Source: Streptomyces sp. CC208A
GTDB taxonomy: Bacteria; Actinomycetota; Actinomycetes; Streptomycetales; Streptomycetaceae
DNA: 64,000 nt
NCBI RefSeq assembly: GCF_030010625.1
Contig: NZ_JASCXN010000036.1
Location: forward strand, 1-64,000
Reading direction: 5' to 3'
Positions within the stretch are counted from its first letter, which is position 1; each line of letters opens with the position of its first letter. The notes under the pieces are model-generated. The model had not been told where the DNA came from. It made no database searches and saw nothing but the letters and a program-made list of their open reading frames with translations. Below are positions 34,148 to 42,829 of this stretch, piece after piece. The position numbers and the translations under genes were made by a program.

Positions 34148-35181
34148 CGGAAGCTCTCGGGCTGGATGCCGCGGGCCATGTCCTCCACCGCGTACGCGGA
34201 CCGGACGCCGACGAGGGTGGCGGTCAGCGGCAGGACGACGAACCGCTTGTTCCTGATGGCGGGCACGTCCTTCAGAGCGGACTGGCCGAGCAGGAACTTC
34301 TTCTTCTGCTCGATGCTTCCGGCGCCCTCGTAGTCGTAGATCGCGATGACCTCGGGCTTGCGGTCGACGACCTGCTCCCAGGAGACGTCGCCGAAGACGT
34401 CGTCGAGGTCGGCGAAGACGTTCGTGCCGCCGGCCAGCCGGATCAGTTCGGTGCCCAGGCTCTTGCCGCCGGCGGTGAAGGCGGTCTTGTCACCGCTGTC
34501 GTACACGAAGACGGGCACCGGGGGCTTGCCCTTCACGGCCGTGGAGGCTTTCTCGACCCGCGCCCGGAGGTCGGAGACCAGCTTGTCCGCCCGGTCGGAG
34601 ACGCCGAAGATCTTGCCGACGGTGCGGATCTCCTCGTACGTGTCCTCCATCGTCACCCGCTTCTTCCCGCAGTACTCGCGGTTCAGATGGGTGTTGATGC
34701 CCGCGTCCCGGAACGCCTTGCGGGAGCGGCCTTGCTTCTCGTCGAAGGCGCTGCCGTAGCCGCCGTAGACGAGGTCCGGCTCGGCGTCCAGGACGGTCTC
34801 GAAGGACGGTTCCTTCTTGGCCAGCTCCGGGATCGAGTCGTAGTCCTTCTTCAGGTCGGGCAGGACGGCGGAGTCGGGGAAGGCGGTGCCGACCATGCGG
34901 TCCTTCAGCCCGAGGGAGAGCATGAGTTCCGCCGGGTGCTGGTGGATGGTGACGACGCGGGCGGGCGCCTCGTCGTACGTCGTCTTCACACCGCAGTTGT
35001 CGATGGTGACGGGAAAGTTCCCGGCCGAAGGGGCTGCGGCCTTCGGGTCCCGGGCGGTGTCCTGCGACGAGCCGCAGCCGACGGTCAGCAGGGCCGCCGC
35101 CGAAAGGGCGACGGCCGTGGCCGCGGCACGAAGGGCTCGGCGTCGGCGGGCAGGGGTGAACAGCTGGGAACGGTCGTACAA
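34144..35181 (-). CDS. FecB-type binding lipoprotein (B12 operon 2)
   Basis: TTG 35181 follows AGGAGG by 6 nt and gives 345 aa with lipobox LLTVGCGS. The mature part begins PVTIDNCGVKTTYDEAPARVV, a typical siderophore-binding start with a Cys, then HQHPAELMLSLGLKDRMVGTAF, and AEPDLVYGGYGSAF. The C-terminus (LPLTATLVGVRSAYAVEDM) is nearly the same as a broken copy at 53151-53297. It shares its plan with the Zur-side binding protein at 59562 (NCGTDVTYKAQPEKVVTLNQ). A cobalamin riboswitch precedes it. Confidence 0.9.
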   Translation of the reverse strand: MYDRSQLFTPARRRRALRAAATAVALSAAALLTVGCGSSQDTARDPKAAAPSAGNFPVTIDNCGVKTTYDEAPARVVTIHQHPAELMLSLGLKDRMVGTAFPDSAVLPDLKKDYDSIPELAKKEPSFETVLDAEPDLVYGGYGSAFDEKQGRSRKAFRDAGINTHLNREYCGKKRVTMEDTYEEIRTVGKIFGVSDRADKLVSDLRARVEKASTAVKGKPPVPVFVYDSGDKTAFTAGGKSLGTELIRLAGGTNVFADLDDVFGDVSWEQVVDRKPEVIAIYDYEGAGSIEQKKKFLLGQSALKDVPAIRNKRFVVLPLTATLVGVRSAYAVEDMARGIQPESFR

Positions 35182-35218
35182 GTGAAGCCTCCTGGGGAGT
35201 CCGCGCTCCTCGGATCGG

Positions 35219-35370
35219 GCCCGCGACAGGCCAGTGTCCTGACTCCCGGATCGACGCTCCCCTTGCCTTCCCACGCGTGGCGCAGTGGCATGTCGAAGGG
35301 TGCACTCCCCGGTCACAGTGGCGGGACCGTGCCGGAATCGCACCGGCTTCCTGTCTCCCGTCGCGGCGAT
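35219..35370 (-). promoter_or_regulatory. Cobalamin riboswitch b
   Basis: The minus strand reads CAGGAAGCCGGTGCGATTCC, CGGTCCCGCCACTGTG, GGGAAGGC and GGGAGTCAGGACACTGG, the standard cobalamin aptamer blocks. The P1 stem is CCGCGAC (35221-35227) with GTCGCGG (35360-35366). It leads the binding-protein gene starting at TTG 35181. The aptamer ends only 40 nt before the start codon, so control may act on translation. Confidence 0.93.
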
Positions 35371-35448
35371 GACCTGGTGATACTACGATCCGTCGCGCCC
35401 AGGGCAAAAGGGCGTGCGGGCATCGCCGCACGCCCCCGCCGTTCTCCG

Positions 35449-36198
35449 TCACGCCTCGCGGACAGCCCGCAGCACCAGCCGCTCGGCGTTCTCGTCGTAG
35501 GGGCGGCCGTCGAATCCGCCGAAGACCTCCACCCGCCCGAACCCCGCCTCCTCGACCATCCGCCGCAGCTCGACGGCGCTGTACACGAACCACACCAGGG
35601 TGGCCCGCGTCACCCGTTCACCCCGGACCAGGACCCAGTCGCTGCGCAGCCGCGCCCAGTCGTCCAGCACGGTGTCGGTCTGCACCATGACGTCCTCACC
35701 CCGCCGCACCACCTTCGGCGGGGTGACCTTGCGGGCCAGCAGTTCCTTGCCGGCCAGGTCCAGGACGAGGGTGCCGCCGGGGGCCAGGCAGGCGTACATG
35801 GTGCGCAGCACGCGGGCGTTGTCGGCGGGGTCCTCGAAGTACCCGAACGACGTGAACATGTTGAGGACGACGTCGAAGGCGCCCGGTGCCCGGTAGTCGC
35901 GTGCGTCGGCCCGCACGTACGTGACCCGGGTGCCCGTGTCGGCCGCGTGCTTGCGTGCCCGGTCCAGCATGGCGGGGCTCAGGTCGACCCCGGTGACGTC
36001 GTGGCCGCGCCGGGCGAGCGGGACCGTGAACACGCCGGGGCCGCAGCACAGGTCCAGCACCCGGGCTCCTGCGGGGAAGGCCAGCAGGGGAGAGGTGGCG
36101 AGCAACTCCTCGGCCTGCGCGTGGCGCTGCTCGGAGAAGAGGAAGTCGTGGAACTCGGTCCAGAAGTCGTCGTCCTGGAACCCGCCCGTCCGTGTCAT
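35449..36198 (-). CDS. Class I SAM-dependent methyltransferase
   Basis: The 249-aa product has motif I VLDLCCGPGVFTVPLARRG, motif II GVDLSPAML and ADARDY, a Rossmann fold typical of small-molecule methyltransferases. It is the last gene of the riboswitch-c operon, six bases after the MFS gene, so it probably tailors the same product. The acceptor atom is not predictable from the sequence. Confidence 0.85.
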   Translation of the reverse strand: MTRTGGFQDDDFWTEFHDFLFSEQRHAQAEELLATSPLLAFPAGARVLDLCCGPGVFTVPLARRGHDVTGVDLSPAMLDRARKHAADTGTRVTYVRADARDYRAPGAFDVVLNMFTSFGYFEDPADNARVLRTMYACLAPGGTLVLDLAGKELLARKVTPPKVVRRGEDVMVQTDTVLDDWARLRSDWVLVRGERVTRATLVWFVYSAVELRRMVEEAGFGRVEVFGGFDGRPYDENAERLVLRAVREA

Positions 36199-36204
36199 GC
36201 GGTC

Positions 36205-37437
36205 TCAGTGCTCCTTCGTCGTGGTCAGCGTGGGGTGGCGACGGCCGTCGTCTTCGCGCGTGCGCAGTGCCGAGAGCAGGGGTGGCAGCAGCAGGCACTG
36301 CGCCGCGGCCAGCAGCCAGAACCAGCCGGTGCTCCCGGCCCGTGAGGTGAGGTCGTAGACCTGTCCGCCGAGTACGCCGCTGGCACAGGCGCCGAGTCCC
36401 GCGGCCAGCCGTTGCTGGCCGAAGACGACGGCGTCCGAGCGCGGGCTGCGGCGCAGGGCCTCCAGGTCGTTCTTCAGGAACAGGACGATGTCGCCCAGGG
36501 TGATCAGGGCTCCGCCCGCCAGCAGGGCCGGCCGGGTGCCGACCGCCAGGACGGCCATCCCCGAGGCCAGGCCCGCGAAGCCGACCCCGAGGGCCGTCGC
36601 GTAGGGCATGCGCCGGATGAGTCCGGACGCGAGCGGCTGGACGACGATGACCAGGGCGAAGCAGAGCAACAGGACCACGCTGTAGAAGGAGCTGGACGCC
36701 CGCTCGACGGCGTACACCGCCAGGAAGTGCTGGAAGTGGAAGTAGAGGTAGAAGGCCAGCGCGTTGGCGGCGAACGGCAGGACCGCCACCCCGGCGAGCA
36801 GGCCCCGCCCGCCTGACCCCGGCCCCGGCTCCGCTTCGGCCTTCGCGGCGGGAAGCCGGGCGTGGCCGGCGGTGACGAGGACGAACAGCGCGGTGACGGC
36901 GACGAACAGCCAGCCGGGGGTGGTGAGCACGAACGGCCCGGCGATGAGGGGGCCCACCGCCATGCCCGCGTTGAGGGCCGCGTTGCCCGCCGACAGGAAC
37001 GCGGGGCGGCGCCCTTCGTCCACGCCGTTCACCAGGTACGCCTTGTTGGCGGGCAGGTACAGTGCGGCACCGCAGCATGTCAGGACCAGGGCCCCGACGG
37101 CCAGCGGCGGCCAGCGCAAGGCGGCCAGCAGCCCGACGAACCCGGCCGTACGGATGACCAGCGCCCACAGCATCGTGCGGCGCAGCCCGAACCGGTCCGC
37201 CAGAGCACCGCCCACGATCCCCCCGGAGAACTGCACGAGGGACGCCACGGCGAGTACGACACCGACCGTGCCGAGTCCCATGCCGAGGCGTTCGTGCAGG
37301 AACACCGACATGAACGGCAGGACCATGAAGCTGCCGAGCGGGATCACGAACGAGCTGAGCAGCAGGAAGCGCAGCGGGCCGTCGAGCGTGGACAGCGTGG
37401 CCCGCAGACCGTTCCCGCCCGGTGCGTGGTCAGCCAC
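36205..37437 (-). CDS. MFS exporter in B12-controlled biosynthetic operon
   Basis: GTG 37437 overlaps the ATP-grasp gene by 8 bp and gives 410 aa with 12 helices. MFS motif A is GGALADRFGLRRTMLW. It resembles drug and siderophore exporters (VLPFMSVFLHERLGMG, PANKAYLVNGVDEGRRPAFLS). Standing inside a kinase - PLP enzyme - ATP-grasp - methyltransferase operon, it most likely exports the product. That fits a secreted chelator better than an intracellular cofactor. Confidence 0.85.
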   Translation of the reverse strand: MADHAPGGNGLRATLSTLDGPLRFLLLSSFVIPLGSFMVLPFMSVFLHERLGMGLGTVGVVLAVASLVQFSGGIVGGALADRFGLRRTMLWALVIRTAGFVGLLAALRWPPLAVGALVLTCCGAALYLPANKAYLVNGVDEGRRPAFLSAGNAALNAGMAVGPLIAGPFVLTTPGWLFVAVTALFVLVTAGHARLPAAKAEAEPGPGSGGRGLLAGVAVLPFAANALAFYLYFHFQHFLAVYAVERASSSFYSVVLLLCFALVIVVQPLASGLIRRMPYATALGVGFAGLASGMAVLAVGTRPALLAGGALITLGDIVLFLKNDLEALRRSPRSDAVVFGQQRLAAGLGACASGVLGGQVYDLTSRAGSTGWFWLLAAAQCLLLPPLLSALRTREDDGRRHPTLTTTKEH

Positions 37438-38668
37438 CGGCGTCCCCGGCCTGCGGGAACGGCTTCGTGAGCACCCGTACGGCGTTGGCGGCGGCCACCG
37501 CGTGGTGCGTGGCCAGCTCGGCGGTCTCGCCCTCGGCGTAGACGATGCCGGCATAACCGCGACTGTCCGCCAAGTGCTCGACTGCGTCGCCGACGGACCT
37601 CACCGGATACCAGGCCGGTGACCCCGGCATGCCGGCGAAGCGGTCAAGACCGGCGACGCCGGTGTAGATCCCGGAGGCGGCCGGGTACCCCAGGACGAAG
37701 GCGACCGCCGGGCCGCCGGGCAGATCCGCGTCCAGGAGACGGGGACGGCGGCCGAGCGCGGTCTCGATCATCGCCTCGTACACGTTGACGCCGAGCGCCC
37801 GGCACATCCCCTCGCCCACGAGGGCGCCCCCGATCCGGGGGTTGATCTCCACGACCTCCGGACCGTCGGTGGTCAGGACGAACTCCACGTGCGCGAAGCG
37901 GTCCGTGTAGCCGATCGCCGCGAGCACGTCGCCGAGCCACCGCTCCAGCCCGGACCGCCGTGTCTCGGGGAAGGCCACCGGGAACGCGGTGATCTCCTCC
38001 CGGAAGTACGGCTCCGGTGACATCAGCCGGCTGGAGACGCCCAGCAGCCGTGTCCGCCCGGCCCAGGTGAGGGTCTCGGCGCTGTACACCGGGCCGCTGA
38101 AGTACGGCTCCGCGAACAGCCGCCCTTTCAACTCCCGCCCGGCCGCCTCGTCCAGGGCCGACTCCAGTTCCGGCTCGTCACGCACCAGCCAGACGTTCTG
38201 GCTTCCGGTGCCCGCCGTGTCCTTCAGCACGGCGGGCAGCCCGGACTCCTTGAGCAGCACGTCACCCAGTTCCGCCCCGGGCGCCTCCACGGCACGCCCT
38301 CGCGTCAGCCCGGCGTCGTGCAGCAGATTGCGTACGGCGGCTTTGTCCCGGGTCAGCCGCAGCACGGCCGGATCGAGGCCCGGCAGGCCGAGACGGTCGG
38401 TGAGTTCCGCGCCGGCCAGGGTCCAGGTGTCGGTGGAGCTGATCAGTCCGCGCAGTTCCGGTGTCCGGCGCAGGAGGGCCGTGAGTCCTTCCACGTCGAA
38501 GGTGTCGGTGACGACGACGTCGAGGGCGTCCGCCGGAAGCCGCTTCAACTCATGGGCGTAATAAGCGAGGTCGCGGGTGAGCAGGGTGAGCCGTTCGCCG
38601 AGTGCGTCGGCGGCGCGCACCAGGTGTCCGAGGCCGAAGGTGAGTGACTCCAGGCAGACGACGGTCAT
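37430..38668 (-). CDS. ATP-grasp ligase
   Basis: The product is 412 aa. ATP-grasp features: the first lobe LLTRDLAYYAHEL, a central RLTRDKAAVRNLLHDAGL, a nucleotide loop GLPAVLKDTAGTGSQNVWLV, AEPYFSGPVYSAETL, and the metal-binding VEVVEINPRIGGALVGEG (Glu and Asn). Such enzymes join a carboxylate to an amine through an acyl phosphate, often making amino-acid amides or dipeptides. It overlaps the PLP-enzyme gene by 4 bp upstream. It is the likely bond-forming step of the operon. Confidence 0.87.
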   Translation of the reverse strand: MTVVCLESLTFGLGHLVRAADALGERLTLLTRDLAYYAHELKRLPADALDVVVTDTFDVEGLTALLRRTPELRGLISSTDTWTLAGAELTDRLGLPGLDPAVLRLTRDKAAVRNLLHDAGLTRGRAVEAPGAELGDVLLKESGLPAVLKDTAGTGSQNVWLVRDEPELESALDEAAGRELKGRLFAEPYFSGPVYSAETLTWAGRTRLLGVSSRLMSPEPYFREEITAFPVAFPETRRSGLERWLGDVLAAIGYTDRFAHVEFVLTTDGPEVVEINPRIGGALVGEGMCRALGVNVYEAMIETALGRRPRLLDADLPGGPAVAFVLGYPAASGIYTGVAGLDRFAGMPGSPAWYPVRSVGDAVEHLADSRGYAGIVYAEGETAELATHHAVAAANAVRVLTKPFPQAGDAGG

Positions 38669-39687
38669 GCGGCTCGCTCCTCCCGGTGGGCCGGGCGGGC
38701 GGTGCGCCGCCACGCCATCCTGGACCAGGGCATGGACATCTCCTCGGGGTCGGCGACCTCCACCGGCTTCAGTGCGGCGGGGTCCAGGGCTTCGGTGTGC
38801 CGGGCGAAGACGCGTTCGACGTAGCGGTGTCCGGTGTCGGCGCCGACCACCAGGTGCAGCCGGTCGGGATGGCGGCGGGCCTCGTACGCGGCGGCCAGGT
38901 ATCCGGCGCCGGTGGACAGCCCCGCGAAGACGGCGTGGTCGCGCAGCAGGGTGACGGTGCCGGACATGGCGTGGGTGAAGTCGAGCCAGTGCACGGCGTC
39001 GTAGAGGTGGTGTCGGACGTTGTCGAAGTCGATCGACGATCCGATGCCCGCGATGATCGCCTCGGGGTCGTGGTGGTCCTGGCTGCCGAAGGTGACGCTG
39101 CCGAACGGCTGGACGCCGACCAGCCGCACCGAGGGGTCGGTGCCGCGCAGGCGTTCCACCAGGCCGCCCGTCGAGGCCCCGGAGCCCACTCCTCCGACGA
39201 CGGTCAGCGCGGCCCGGGGGAACGCGGCCGTGATCCGGTCGGCGACTTCGTGGTAGCCGAGGTAGTGGACGTCGTCGTGGTACTGGCGCATCCAGTGCCA
39301 GTCGGGACGGCCGGCGAGGATCTCCCGCACCCGCCGCACCCGTAACTCCTGGTCCAGCTTGAGGTTCTTGGACGGCCTGACCTGTTCCACGGTGGCGCCG
39401 AGGACCTCCAGCTGGGCGCGGGTGGTGGTGTCCACGGTGGTGGACGCGACGATGTGGCAGCGCATGTCGTGGCGGTGGCAGGCGAGGGCGAGGGCGTAGG
39501 CGTAGATGCCGCTGGAGCTGTCGATCAGGGTCTGACCCGGACGGATCGTGCCTCGTTCCAGCAGGTGGCGGACGGCGGCGAGCGCGGAGTAGATCTTCAT
39601 GGACTCGAACCTGAGCAGGACGAGGCCGTCGGTGAGCCGGACGAGATCGGGAACCTTCAGGGCGTCGGCGATATGGGGGTGGATCAC
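38665..39687 (-). CDS. Cysteine-synthase-fold PLP enzyme
   Basis: GTG 39687 with AAGGAGG upstream gives 340 aa. Fold-type II features: the PLP lysine in LLRFESMKIYSA, the substrate loop DSSSGIYAYALALA in place of the usual STSGNTG, and the phosphate-binding GGVGSGASTGG. It differs enough from CysK to suggest another beta-replacement, for example an amine added to an O-phospho amino acid, as SbnA does with O-phosphoserine. It is coupled to the PduX-like kinase, which would supply the phosphorylated substrate. Confidence 0.83.
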   Translation of the reverse strand: MIHPHIADALKVPDLVRLTDGLVLLRFESMKIYSALAAVRHLLERGTIRPGQTLIDSSSGIYAYALALACHRHDMRCHIVASTTVDTTTRAQLEVLGATVEQVRPSKNLKLDQELRVRRVREILAGRPDWHWMRQYHDDVHYLGYHEVADRITAAFPRAALTVVGGVGSGASTGGLVERLRGTDPSVRLVGVQPFGSVTFGSQDHHDPEAIIAGIGSSIDFDNVRHHLYDAVHWLDFTHAMSGTVTLLRDHAVFAGLSTGAGYLAAAYEARRHPDRLHLVVGADTGHRYVERVFARHTEALDPAALKPVEVADPEEMSMPWSRMAWRRTARPAHREERAA

Positions 39688-40547
39688 CCGTAGCCTCCTT
39701 GGGCGAAGGAACACTGGTGGCCGAGCGAGTGGAAGAAGGCGGACAGTTCGGACTTGAGGTCGGCGTCGGGGCGGCGGGGAAAGAGGTAGCCGATCAGGCA
39801 GCCCGTGTGGGCGACGAAGACGCCGTCGGCGCCGAACCGTTCCTGGTGGGCGAGCATGCCGGCGAACGTGGTCTTGGGCAGCACGCTCTGCGACAGGACG
39901 GCGCTGGCGGTGGCAGCCCGTGCGACGGCGGCCGGATCACCGGAGGCGAAGCCCTTCAGCAGGTCGGTCAGGCACCGCTCGTACTCCTCTCCGTGCCGCT
40001 GGTAGTGGTCCAGCAGCAGGTCGGTGACGGCGGCGGTGTCCACCGTGCCGGGCTCGGTGATGTACGCGGTGTGGAAGCCGAGGCCCGTGCCCAGGGGCCG
40101 CACCACCCGGTGCCGGCCACTGAGGTACAGGGCGAACTCGTCGAGGAAGACACTGTCCGCCCGCTCGATCACCGCCAGGATCCCGAGCATCACGTCCTGG
40201 TCGTACGGCAGGTCGAAGATCCGGAACAGGCAGCGCAGCGTCGCCACGATGTCGGCGGTCGAACTCGCCATCCCGACGCCCGCGCGCAGGTCGGAGTGGG
40301 CGCTCCAACGGCCCGGCGGCAGCGTCAGCCCGAAGTGTTCGAGGAAGAGCCGGGCCGCGACCGCGGACTTCTCGCCGAGCGGCGGCGGACCGGGCGGATC
40401 CGTCCCGTGGGTGAAGTGCACCCAGGAGTGCCGGTCCACGGGAAACGACACGACGGCGATGTCGAGATCGGGACCTGCCCGCAGCGGACCCTGGTACAAC
40501 TCGCCCAGGGTGCCGTGGCAGACACCGGAAACGGTACCGCTCGTCAC
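39684..40547 (-). CDS. GHMP kinase, PduX (L-threonine kinase)-like
   Basis: GTG 40547 follows GGAGGAGGGG and gives 287 aa. The ATP loop reads GVGMASSTADIVATLRCL, the specific form seen in PduX-type L-threonine kinases, which make O-phosphothreonine for the cobalamin side chain. Other marks are CHGTLGELYQGP at the start and HTGCLIGYLFPRR near the end. It could serve corrinoid assembly. However, it is followed by a beta-replacement enzyme, ligase, exporter and methyltransferase, so supplying phospho-Thr or phospho-Ser to a natural product is more likely. It is the first gene after riboswitch c. Confidence 0.83.
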   Translation of the reverse strand: MTSGTVSGVCHGTLGELYQGPLRAGPDLDIAVVSFPVDRHSWVHFTHGTDPPGPPPLGEKSAVAARLFLEHFGLTLPPGRWSAHSDLRAGVGMASSTADIVATLRCLFRIFDLPYDQDVMLGILAVIERADSVFLDEFALYLSGRHRVVRPLGTGLGFHTAYITEPGTVDTAAVTDLLLDHYQRHGEEYERCLTDLLKGFASGDPAAVARAATASAVLSQSVLPKTTFAGMLAHQERFGADGVFVAHTGCLIGYLFPRRPDADLKSELSAFFHSLGHQCSFAQGGYG

Positions 40548-40687
40548 GAACCCCTCCTCCTGTCCGCGTCCTGAATGCGACAGGGGAGGAGCCACCGCGC
40601 GGGGCGTGCCCCGCGGATGTCCCGTCCGTACCGCCGACCCAGTCCTCGAGGTCACCGTGCACCACCCGTACGACGCGTACGGGCGCA

Positions 40688-40872
40688 GTGGCAGGTCTTC
40701 GGACTCGTGGGCTCGCCCACCGGGACACAGGTCACCGGCGGGCACCTACCGGCCGTCGCTTCCCCAGCCCCGATTCGACTCGGGCTCAGTGCTGTTGACG
40801 GCTTTCGTTCCCACTCACCGCTGCGGGACAGTCCCGGATTCCCACCGGGTTCCCTCTTGCGTCGCGCCGCCA
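40688..40872 (-). promoter_or_regulatory. Cobalamin riboswitch c
   Basis: The minus strand reads AGAGGGAACCCGGTGGGAAT, CCGGGACTGTCCCGCAGCGG and ends GAGTCCGAAGACCTGCC. This is the second common form of actinobacterial cobalamin aptamer, the same class as copies e and f. It leads the five-gene biosynthetic operon, whose first start is at 40547; 140 nt separate aptamer and start. High B12 would shut the operon down. Confidence 0.92.
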
Positions 40873-41126
40873 GGACCTGGTCGGACAGGAGGCGCGAACC
40901 GACTGCGGCCATCAGCGTAGGGTGGCTCACGCCGTCGCGGCAGAGGGCGCAGCGGCAGTTGTCCGGATGCGATCGGTCGGATGGCGCGTCGGAGTCCGGA
41001 GGCACTTCGCCCGCTCGGACGGCACTCTGGCCGAATGCGTCCTGCGCCTTTCCTGCCGACCCCGTCACACTGGTACGTCGACGTGACCCGCCCCTCCCTT
41101 CGGAGGTTCGCGCCCGAAAGGCCCAG
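40873..41126. other. Intergenic region between riboswitch c and reductase-like gene
   Basis: These 254 bp hold the promoter for riboswitch c (minus strand) and that for the plus-strand gene at 41127. A GTCAC / GTGAC inverted repeat near 41071-41095 may be an operator. There is no convincing ORF. Confidence 0.35.
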
Positions 41127-42116
41127 ATGCTGCCCGAGACGACCCCTTGGGACGACGGCCCGACGTCCCTAACGCCCGCCCGTGACAAGCGTCCGCCCGA
41201 CCGGGTCGTCCTGCGCGCCGACCTGCGGGCCGCGCTGCCCGACGCGGGCGCCGCCGTCCTGGTCACGGCGGCCGTCTTCACGTTCCTGTACGCCCGCATG
41301 GAGTCGGGGGACTCGGCGACGATCGCGGTCATGCCGTTCATGGACGACGCCGGCACCTACTGGATGTACTTGCTCAGCCAGGCGTTCGGCTGGTCGGCCC
41401 TGCTGTGGGCCTGGGGCACGGTCATGCTCGGTCTGTTGCTGTCGGGGCCGCGTCCCGCCCGGATTCCGGTGTCCCGGCAGGTGCTGGAACGCTGGCACCG
41501 CACCACCAGCCTGACCACGATGGCCCTGATGTTCGCCCACGCGCTGATGTTCGCCGCCGAACTGGTGCGCTACGAAGTCCGGATGACGTGGGTGGAGCGG
41601 CTGTGGGCGGGGTTCGCGGACACCTTCGTGCCCGGCTGGTACGACTCCGGCACCGGCCGGATCGCCATCCCGCTGGGGCAGGGCGCTCTGTATCTGGCCA
41701 TCCCCCTGGGCCTGTTGTTCTACGTCCGGCACCGCATCGGCGCGAACACCTGGCGCAGGCTGCACCGTTTCGTCATCGTCGTCTACGTGCTGAGCGTGTG
41801 GCACACCCTGCTGTACGGCACCAATGTCTGGTACGGCGAGTGGCCGCGCACCGTGCTGTGGCTGCTGCAGCTCCCGGTCGCGATCCTGCTGCTGGCCCGG
41901 CTGCTGCGCCCCGCCCGGCGGGCGGAGCGGTTGGGCACACCGACACGGCGCGTGGACGGTTCGCTGCCGGCCTGGGTGGTGCGGGCCGCCGGGCGGGCGA
42001 CTGCCGCAGCCGTCGTGGTGGGGCTCGTCGTCGTGGTGGCGTCCGGCCGTGACGGTGGCCGGGAACGCCCGGCCGAGCCACCCGCGACGAGCCCGCACGC
42101 ACACGAGCCCGAGTGA
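41127..42116 (+). CDS. Ferric-reductase-like transmembrane protein
   Basis: The product is 329 aa with about seven helices. Two haem-type His pairs are visible: WHRTTSLTTMALMFAHALMF and LHRFVIVVYVLSVWHTLLYG. This is the ferric-reductase/YedZ-like membrane domain. The FAD- and NAD-binding half of full ferric reductases is absent, so electrons must come from a separate donor. It sits among B12-riboswitch genes. Reduction of an iron or cobalt chelate at the membrane is a reasonable inference. Confidence 0.82.
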   Translation: MLPETTPWDDGPTSLTPARDKRPPDRVVLRADLRAALPDAGAAVLVTAAVFTFLYARMESGDSATIAVMPFMDDAGTYWMYLLSQAFGWSALLWAWGTVMLGLLLSGPRPARIPVSRQVLERWHRTTSLTTMALMFAHALMFAAELVRYEVRMTWVERLWAGFADTFVPGWYDSGTGRIAIPLGQGALYLAIPLGLLFYVRHRIGANTWRRLHRFVIVVYVLSVWHTLLYGTNVWYGEWPRTVLWLLQLPVAILLLARLLRPARRAERLGTPTRRVDGSLPAWVVRAAGRATAAAVVVGLVVVVASGRDGGRERPAEPPATSPHAHEPE

Positions 42117-42201
42117 TCCGGTCCTCGGCCGCCGGCCGACGAAGGCCGGCACGGGGACCCGACGGCGGGGAACCGGCCGATGGCATGATGGCCCGCGACA
42201 G

Positions 42202-42351
42202 GGCGACGACGGTCCGAGGAAGCCGGTGCGAATCCGGCGCGGTCCCGCCACTGTGATCGGTGAGCGGATCCCGAACAGGCCACTGCCCCGCGAAGGGCGG
42301 GAAGGCCGGGACGAGCTGTGACCCGAGAGCCAGGAGACTCACGTCGTCGCC
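42202..42351 (+). promoter_or_regulatory. Cobalamin riboswitch d
   Basis: The plus strand reads GAGGAAGCCGGTGCGAATCC, GCGGTCCCGCCACTGTGATC, GGGAAGGCCGGG and AGAGCCAGGAGACTCAC. The P1 stem is GGCGACGAC (42202-42210) with GTCGTCGCC (42343-42351). A following GC-rich hairpin with CCCCGGGG before the ribosome site is a likely expression platform. It leads the ferredoxin-like gene at 42405. Confidence 0.93.
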
Positions 42352-42404
42352 TCCTCGACGCAGACCCCGGGGCGGATCTCCCCGGAAGAGAGGGGTGTTT
42401 CGGC

Positions 42405-42809
42405 GTGCCCGAGACGACGGACGACGAGACGCACGGCACCGAGGTGACCACGCGGCCGGTCGGTGACGTGCCATGCCGGGTCGTCGTGTGCCGCGACTGC
42501 TGCTGCGGCACTTCCAAGGTGACCGGCGTCGACCACGCGGCACAGACCGCGCGTCTGCGGGCGGAGGCGCCGGTGCGCGTCTCCGCCTGCCTGGACGTGT
42601 GCGACCAGGCCAACGTGATCGTCGTGCAGCCCTCCTCCGCCGGGCGGGCGGCCGGAGCCCGGCCGGTGTGGTTGGGGCTGGTCAACGACCCGGAGGCGAC
42701 GGAGGACATCGCCGCCTGGGTCCGTGCGGGCGGCCCCGGCGTCGCGCCCCGGCCGGCAATTCTCGACCTGTACGGCTTCGCCCCGCCGCGCCGTCGTACG
42801 GCTTCCTGA
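42405..42809 (+). CDS. Thioredoxin-fold [2Fe-2S] ferredoxin-like protein
   Basis: GTG 42405 with AGAGGGG upstream gives 134 aa. Cys residues in VVVCRDCCCGTSKVTG and VRVSACLDVCDQANVIVVQP fit the thioredoxin-like [2Fe-2S] ferredoxin family, which uses C-x(n)-C and a later C-x3-C. It is the direct target of riboswitch d. It could donate electrons for reducing Co(III) or cob(II)alamin, or feed the neighbouring reductase-like membrane protein; this partner choice is inference. Confidence 0.83.
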   Translation: MPETTDDETHGTEVTTRPVGDVPCRVVVCRDCCCGTSKVTGVDHAAQTARLRAEAPVRVSACLDVCDQANVIVVQPSSAGRAAGARPVWLGLVNDPEATEDIAAWVRAGGPGVAPRPAILDLYGFAPPRRRTAS

Positions 42810-42829
42810 GCGGTGAGGGCCGCCATGGT

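Noticed and set aside
39684..40547. The PduX-like kinase as simply a cobalamin biosynthesis gene
   Set aside because: No other corrin-ring or nucleotide-loop genes are present, and it is co-translated with ligase, exporter and methyltransferase genes. The assignment remains possible but is less economical.
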